From NCBI RefSeq assembly GCF_010389155.1, contig NC_057765.1, forward strand, positions 28,336,980 to 28,400,979: a DNA stretch of 64,000 nt, read 5' to 3'. The notes under the pieces were generated by a model. That model ran no database searches and was not told the DNA's origin. It saw only the letters and a program-made list of their open reading frames with translations. Positions 59,721 through 64,000 of the stretch are shown here, in pieces. A program made the translations under genes and the position numbers. Position 1 is the stretch's first letter; every line of letters starts with the position of its first letter. Origin of the DNA: Erigeron canadensis (Eukaryota; Streptophyta; Magnoliopsida; Asterales; Asteraceae).

Positions 59721-60298
59721 TGTTGGATTAGGTGTTTAAGCCATAACTAAAATTGATGGAAGCACAGTCCTTTTGGGTTGCCCTCGAGGCTCAAAATGAA
59801 TAGAAGTGATAAAGGAGAATAAAATTCCCATGGAAAGTTTGTCCCACATCGGTGGAATAGAAAAACATGGAGGCTATCCAAAGCTATATATAGGGCCTTA
59901 GGGATTCATTCTTTTTGCACATTCTTGGCTTGTGTATTCGCCTCCTTCTTTCTCCTCTTGGAAGAACTCTTCTATAGTTCATCCACACTTAGTTATTTTT
60001 TTTTGAGTCGTCGGGTGTGATTCCATTAGAGGCACGACACTTGTGGTGCTTGCTTCCAAGAGATTTGGAGGGATAGTTTTAGTTGTTTACTACAACAACT
60101 AAAAGGTATGTAATCTTATTTATTTATTTGTTTATTTATTTATTTATTTCCTTTAGTAAGTTTAGATTATTTACTAGAGTATTAGGGTTATTATCTTATA
60201 TTCATAGTTATAGGTTCAATAGTGAAAACATAGATCCTGTTTTAGGTTGCATGCTCCCTTAAAAGTTTAAGTTAGTTTGTAATGCCTAAATCCTATCA
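59721..60298. mobile_element. Solo LTR inside a repeat exon
   Basis: Starts TGTTGGATTAGG and ends CCTAAATCCTATCA, 578 bp. GAAAG is duplicated on both sides (59716-59720, 60299-60303). It contains CTATATATAGG (about 59890) as a TATA candidate in plus orientation and a TTTA microsatellite near 60120-60148. No internal domain, so it arose by LTR-LTR recombination. It splits exon k of the chimeric gene. Confidence 0.92.
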
Positions 60299-60391
60299 GA
60301 AAGTGCATTTGTGAACTCAATGTACACTGCTAATGCAGTTGGTGCAAACAAGTTGACCATAAGTATCGAATACATGGATCCTTTTGAAATC

Positions 60392-60481
60392 TCTAAAAGC
60401 TGTCAAATAAGTAGGGCTTAACATTATCAGTTCAGATCCGGTCCAGAGTCTAAAAGCTGTTAAATAAGTAAGGCTTAACAT
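60392..60481 (+). repeat. Duplicated exon end and splice donor
   Basis: A 33-nt block (TCTAAAAGCTGTCAAATAAG through GGCTTAACAT) at 60392-60424 recurs at 60449-60481 with two substitutions, 57-bp period. The first copy holds the GT donor of exon k; the second is an extra donor-like site downstream. Confidence 0.85.
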
Positions 60482-60504
60482 TCTATTCTACTTCTATTCC
60501 TAAA

Positions 60505-60640
60505 TTACACGTATGCCTGGAAACCAGGACTCTCGAAAAACCCCTATTAATCCACCCTTACAAATGTGAGAAGTGGGACTCGAACCCAGGTGGATCCTCC
60601 CAAGGTCAAAGACCTTACCAATGGGCCACCAACCCCATTG
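60505..60640 (-). mobile_element. tRNA-derived SINE
   Basis: Read on the minus strand it starts GGGGTTGGTGGCCCATTGG. It has an A box TGGCCCATTGGTAAGG (60628-60613) and a B box GGGTTCGAGTCCC (60587-60575), both close to pol III consensus at tRNA-like spacing. A target duplication was not identified. It lies in the intron before the last repeat exon and accounts for most of that intron's extra length. Confidence 0.75.
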
Positions 60641-61137
60641 GCAGTATTTCTCATCATCTATTGTTGGAATTTTTATGTTTGTTTCAAAAACATTTCTAGG
60701 AGCCTCGATAAAGCGTGAAGAAGGCGCATCTCCGAGCCCAACGTACACTGCGTACGGATTTCATTACATGGATTCAGTTGCTAATGAAAACTGGGTGAAA
60801 GATCTTGATTCAGCCAAATATATGTCCGTCTTAAAAGATATACAAGAGCATTTGCAAGGAAATAGATGTTGATGCCTTCTTTTAGATGGTTGCTCTCACT
60901 AGAAGTATCAAATGGAAACAATTTCCAGTGAAAAATACTCCCATTGAAAATGTTGTGAGGGATGCAGTTATGAATTGGAATGGTAATGATACTAGTGCAC
61001 TAAGTACCGATCTCAGAGCTGTCTCAGTCTTGTATGATAAGTGAAGCCACTTTTGCAGGCTTTCAACCATGTCAAGACATAATCAAGACATAATCTTAAA
61101 TAAGCGTGGAGAGCAGTTTTTTATGAGGCAATTTCTG

Positions 61138-64000
61138 GTAAGCTGACCTAAATTTTAGTAACTTTTAATGAAGATCTTAATTAAAAGGTTTGACAACCTT
61201 AGAAGTAAAGGTGGCAAAATGGGTGGGTGTGTAACGTCAATCATATGATTGAGAAGCTTTGTTTTAAAGTAGTAATTAGTGATCCATATTTGTAATTTCA
61301 TGAAGTATTTGACTGATAAAACTATACCATGAAACATAGCTTTCTAATGAGGTGTTATTGGAGTTCGTAGCAATTAATAGTATCTTTAAGCGACTTACAA
61401 CATATTTGACCCATTTAATACTTTTAGCTAAATTTATGGAGATCGTCGGACCACGGTTACCGAGTATCCTTAACTCCCATAGATCACCTTTTAGCTTGAT
61501 ACTATTGATGTAATGGCTTATAAGATGATCATGCCTGTAACTGTAAGGCTGTAAATATAGATCGCGTGGCACTCTTTTGTATCGATAATATTCTCTTGGA
61601 AAAAAAAAACTAGTTAATTGAATGTTATCTACATATCTAGATAAAATAATGTTAGTATCAAAATATGGAACACTTATTTATACATAAAACTTAAATGTGT
61701 AATAATTTTTTTTGGAAAATTTAGGAAAGAGACTAGTGAATCCACGTGTCAAATTCTTAAGGTTTTAGGTTGATTTTTTAGGCATATGAGTTTTAGGTTG
61801 ATGTAATGCCCCGATTTTTAAATGGTAATATTTTAACTATGATATTATATTTTATAGTTAGTAAGGATAAACGAGTCATTTCCTTATAAAGATGTTAGTG
61901 CCTAAATAAAATATTAGATAAACAATAGAGGATAAAATATAACTAATAGTACTAAATATCCTTAATTTAGTTAAAATTACAATTACATTAGAAACCTCCT
62001 GGAAGTTCTTATGTGTGTCTGGTCGAGAGTGTTGCACCGCCAAAAAGAAAAAGAAACAACGAGCAAGTGAAGATTTGATCTTATTACTTACTAATTTATC
62101 TTTTCTTCCCATCATAATTAAATCTCTAATTCTTAACAACAATAATAATAATATACCTTTGATTGATTTTGGGTGAAGTATGGAAGATTTTATTTAGGGT
62201 TTATCATAAGAGATTGGGGATTTCAAGTGTAGCCGGTATCTATAGTTAATTCAAGTGAAGGTAATTTTATTGATAAGTGTTAATATTAATATGTTTAACA
62301 CATGATGATAATTTATTATCATCATTCTTTTAAGAGTTTTCATGAAAACCCATATTAACACGGGGCTTACGATATTATTAATATTAGATATTCATACATT
62401 TAAATCATAAAAGCTTATAATTTTGGTGATATACGATTCAAGTGTTATACTTTAAAAATTGTGGTACAATAATCACAGGTTTGTCACTGTCATTATTAGC
62501 GGAGACATTGATAAAATTGTTTGTCGTAGTCATTGTACAAGACACATGGTACAATAACTCCTTTATTATAGAACTTTTTGAAACCAGTTGTACTCATAAT
62601 GTGATATTATTATATATGATAAATAAGAATTAAAATATAAACATACCAAGTATATGTCTTTAATCATGATGTGAGCTCATAACATGAAGAAGTTTATTTT
62701 CAATCATTTGTCCTTTGATAATTAGATAACAATTAGAATTTTTTTCATATTTTTTGATAACAATTAGGATTCATAATTTGAGTGATAATTGTAACTTTAA
62801 ACATTAATACGCAAAACTAATATAATACGCAAAACTAATATATAAAAAGAGAGAAAATTTTGTAACTTTTTTATTGAGAGATAGAATGAATCTAGAATGG
62901 AGTTCATATTAATTTAGATTTAGTATTCAAGTAACAATCTGTTGTAAACCGTGCTTTGTTGATCGTCCCATGTTCTGTGATCCTTATTGTGTTCAAGATA
63001 AGGATGTTGCATTTCGTTATCTGTTATTGTGTTTGGGATAAATATCTAAAGTTCATATTGTGTTTATATTAAATATTAAATTAATCTTAATATTTATAAT
63101 TTATAAAAATGTAATCTAATATATTATTAAATTGGACGACATTATCAATATTGTATTGGATACCAATGTACCACATTTACAGGCATCAATTTATAATATT
63201 TTCTTATAAGTAATATTTATCTTTAGTCATGTAGTCGATATTGATATTTATATGTGTAAATCTATATATATTTTTATATAATAAAAAGTCAAGAAAAGTC
63301 AAAATTGAGAATTTTAAGAAAATCGAGAGATGTGATTACGTATATTGTTTATAACATTTTATAGGTAAGATAAATTAAAAAATTAAAAAATTTAAATGTA
63401 AAAAATACAAGTAAAAGCAAGTTTAAAAGAATATACTTCTAAAACATTGAACACATATGTTGTATTTTATCTTTTGAAATAATTTGTTGTAGATGATATT
63501 TCATATGTTAGAAATTTTTTAAATTAATTATATGATTAAAAATTTTAAAAAAATCTTCTCAAGTTGATAGCTAAAAAAAAATATCTTAAATATTCAAGGT
63601 TGAAAAGTGTAAGTTATTGATGGAAAACAAAAAAGTGTAAATTTAAATGATTATTTTTTTTTTAAAAGCTTCTCAAGTTGATAGCTAAAAATAAATATAA
63701 ATTAGGTATTCAGGGGTAAAAAAATGTAAATTGTTGATGGAAAATAAAAAAGTATAAGTTAATGAGAATTTTTTTACAAATACTAATATAATAATATATT
63801 TGGATAATGATTATTAGAATTTTTAATTTATAATTAAATTAAATGATGACATAAGCGAAATTCAATTTGATAAAATTAAGCGATTTGATTGGTTAATAAA
63901 TCATTAGTTCAACTGTCTTATAGTATATATTAAGATTAAGATTAAGATTGTTGTTGTTTGGCTAACTAGAATTGAAATTGAGATTTGAAATAACAAAGAA
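61138..64000. other. AT-rich terminal region, no gene seen
   Basis: No supported exon on either strand. TGTAATGCCCCGATTTTTAA at 61801-61820 resembles the start of plant Ty3-type LTRs (compare TGTCACACCCC at 45837), but no matching end was found before the window closes. TTCTCAAGTTGATAGCTAAAAA occurs twice (about 63557 and 63671), part of a roughly 114-bp duplication. Confidence 0.4.

Larger units (their letters stand above)
59217..61137 (+). pseudogene. Second module of the chimeric gene, decaying
   Basis: Four further repeat exons follow in the same phase pattern as module 1. Exon i starts 59217 (ISMGLPIDSEGSASATREYT) but its 3' end is divergent and a clean phase-1 donor is not seen. Exon j is 59449-59592 (144 nt, FMEQSINNVNCAST, then DPFEIPNTCEI). 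Exon k is 59684-60410 and is interrupted by a solo LTR; without the insert it is exactly 144 nt. Exon l (about 60688-61137) corresponds to the long exon f, but its acceptor reads CAA in place of CAG, about 11 codons (the DANKSKR part) are deleted, and stops follow after KDIQEHLQGNRC. Its end TTTCTG/GTAAGC still matches. Exon h joins exon i in phase (G + AA), so the modules may once have formed one gene. No SNF2 exon follows before the window ends. Confidence 0.75.

Noticed and set aside
61802..64000. Possible LTR starting TGTAATGCCCCG
   Set aside because: No end, target duplication or second LTR was found inside the window, so it is mentioned only in the terminal region entry.

Overview
The window is nuclear DNA of a flowering plant: intron-rich genes with GT-AG borders, orthologues of named Arabidopsis genes, and several families of plant transposable elements. 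The solo LTRs and GACTGAAGGGAG-type MITEs look eudicot; an Asteraceae source is a guess, not shown by the sequence.

Five host genes look intact: RPT4, a 26S proteasome ATPase (minus, 10 exons, 6759-11236); a THESEUS1-like CrRLK1L receptor kinase (plus, one exon, 14018-16552); a DYW-class PPR protein (minus, one exon, 20257-22830); a DRD1-type SNF2 remodeller of RNA-directed DNA methylation (plus, 6 exons, 27463-35128); and COG6 of the Golgi tethering complex (minus, 11 exons, 36691-42571). All exon joins were checked for phase and give proteins of family-typical length. Broken host genes are a SCAB-like actin-binding protein (17606-20143) and a FAR1-like gene (26190-26636).

Region by region: 1-3.2 kb is LTR-like sequence abutting a MULE fragment; 3.3-6.2 kb holds MITEs; 6.7-23 kb is gene-rich with nested insertions; 24-27 kb holds Helitron-like sequence and the FAR1 relic; 27-42.6 kb carries DRD1 and COG6; 42.8-50.3 kb is a transposon cluster (hAT with TSD, SINE-like sequence, a 2.2-kb solo LTR with TSD, a MITE, a decayed MULE transposase gene).

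The most unusual part is 51.6-61.1 kb. It holds a plus-strand chimeric gene whose exons alternate between a FAR1/MULE-type zinc-binding domain and pieces homologous to the N-terminal exons of the DRD1 gene 20 kb upstream, but with no SNF2 motor in the window. The start of DRD1 exon 3 is amplified into a series of short exons (132-150 nt), nearly all of phase 1-1, so copies can be gained or lost without changing frame. The whole module (zinc domain, three short exons, one long exon) occurs twice. The second copy is decaying: a solo LTR sits inside one exon, a splice acceptor is lost, and an internally deleted copia element lies in the large intron between the modules. I know of no described family with this architecture; that novelty is inferred without a database search.
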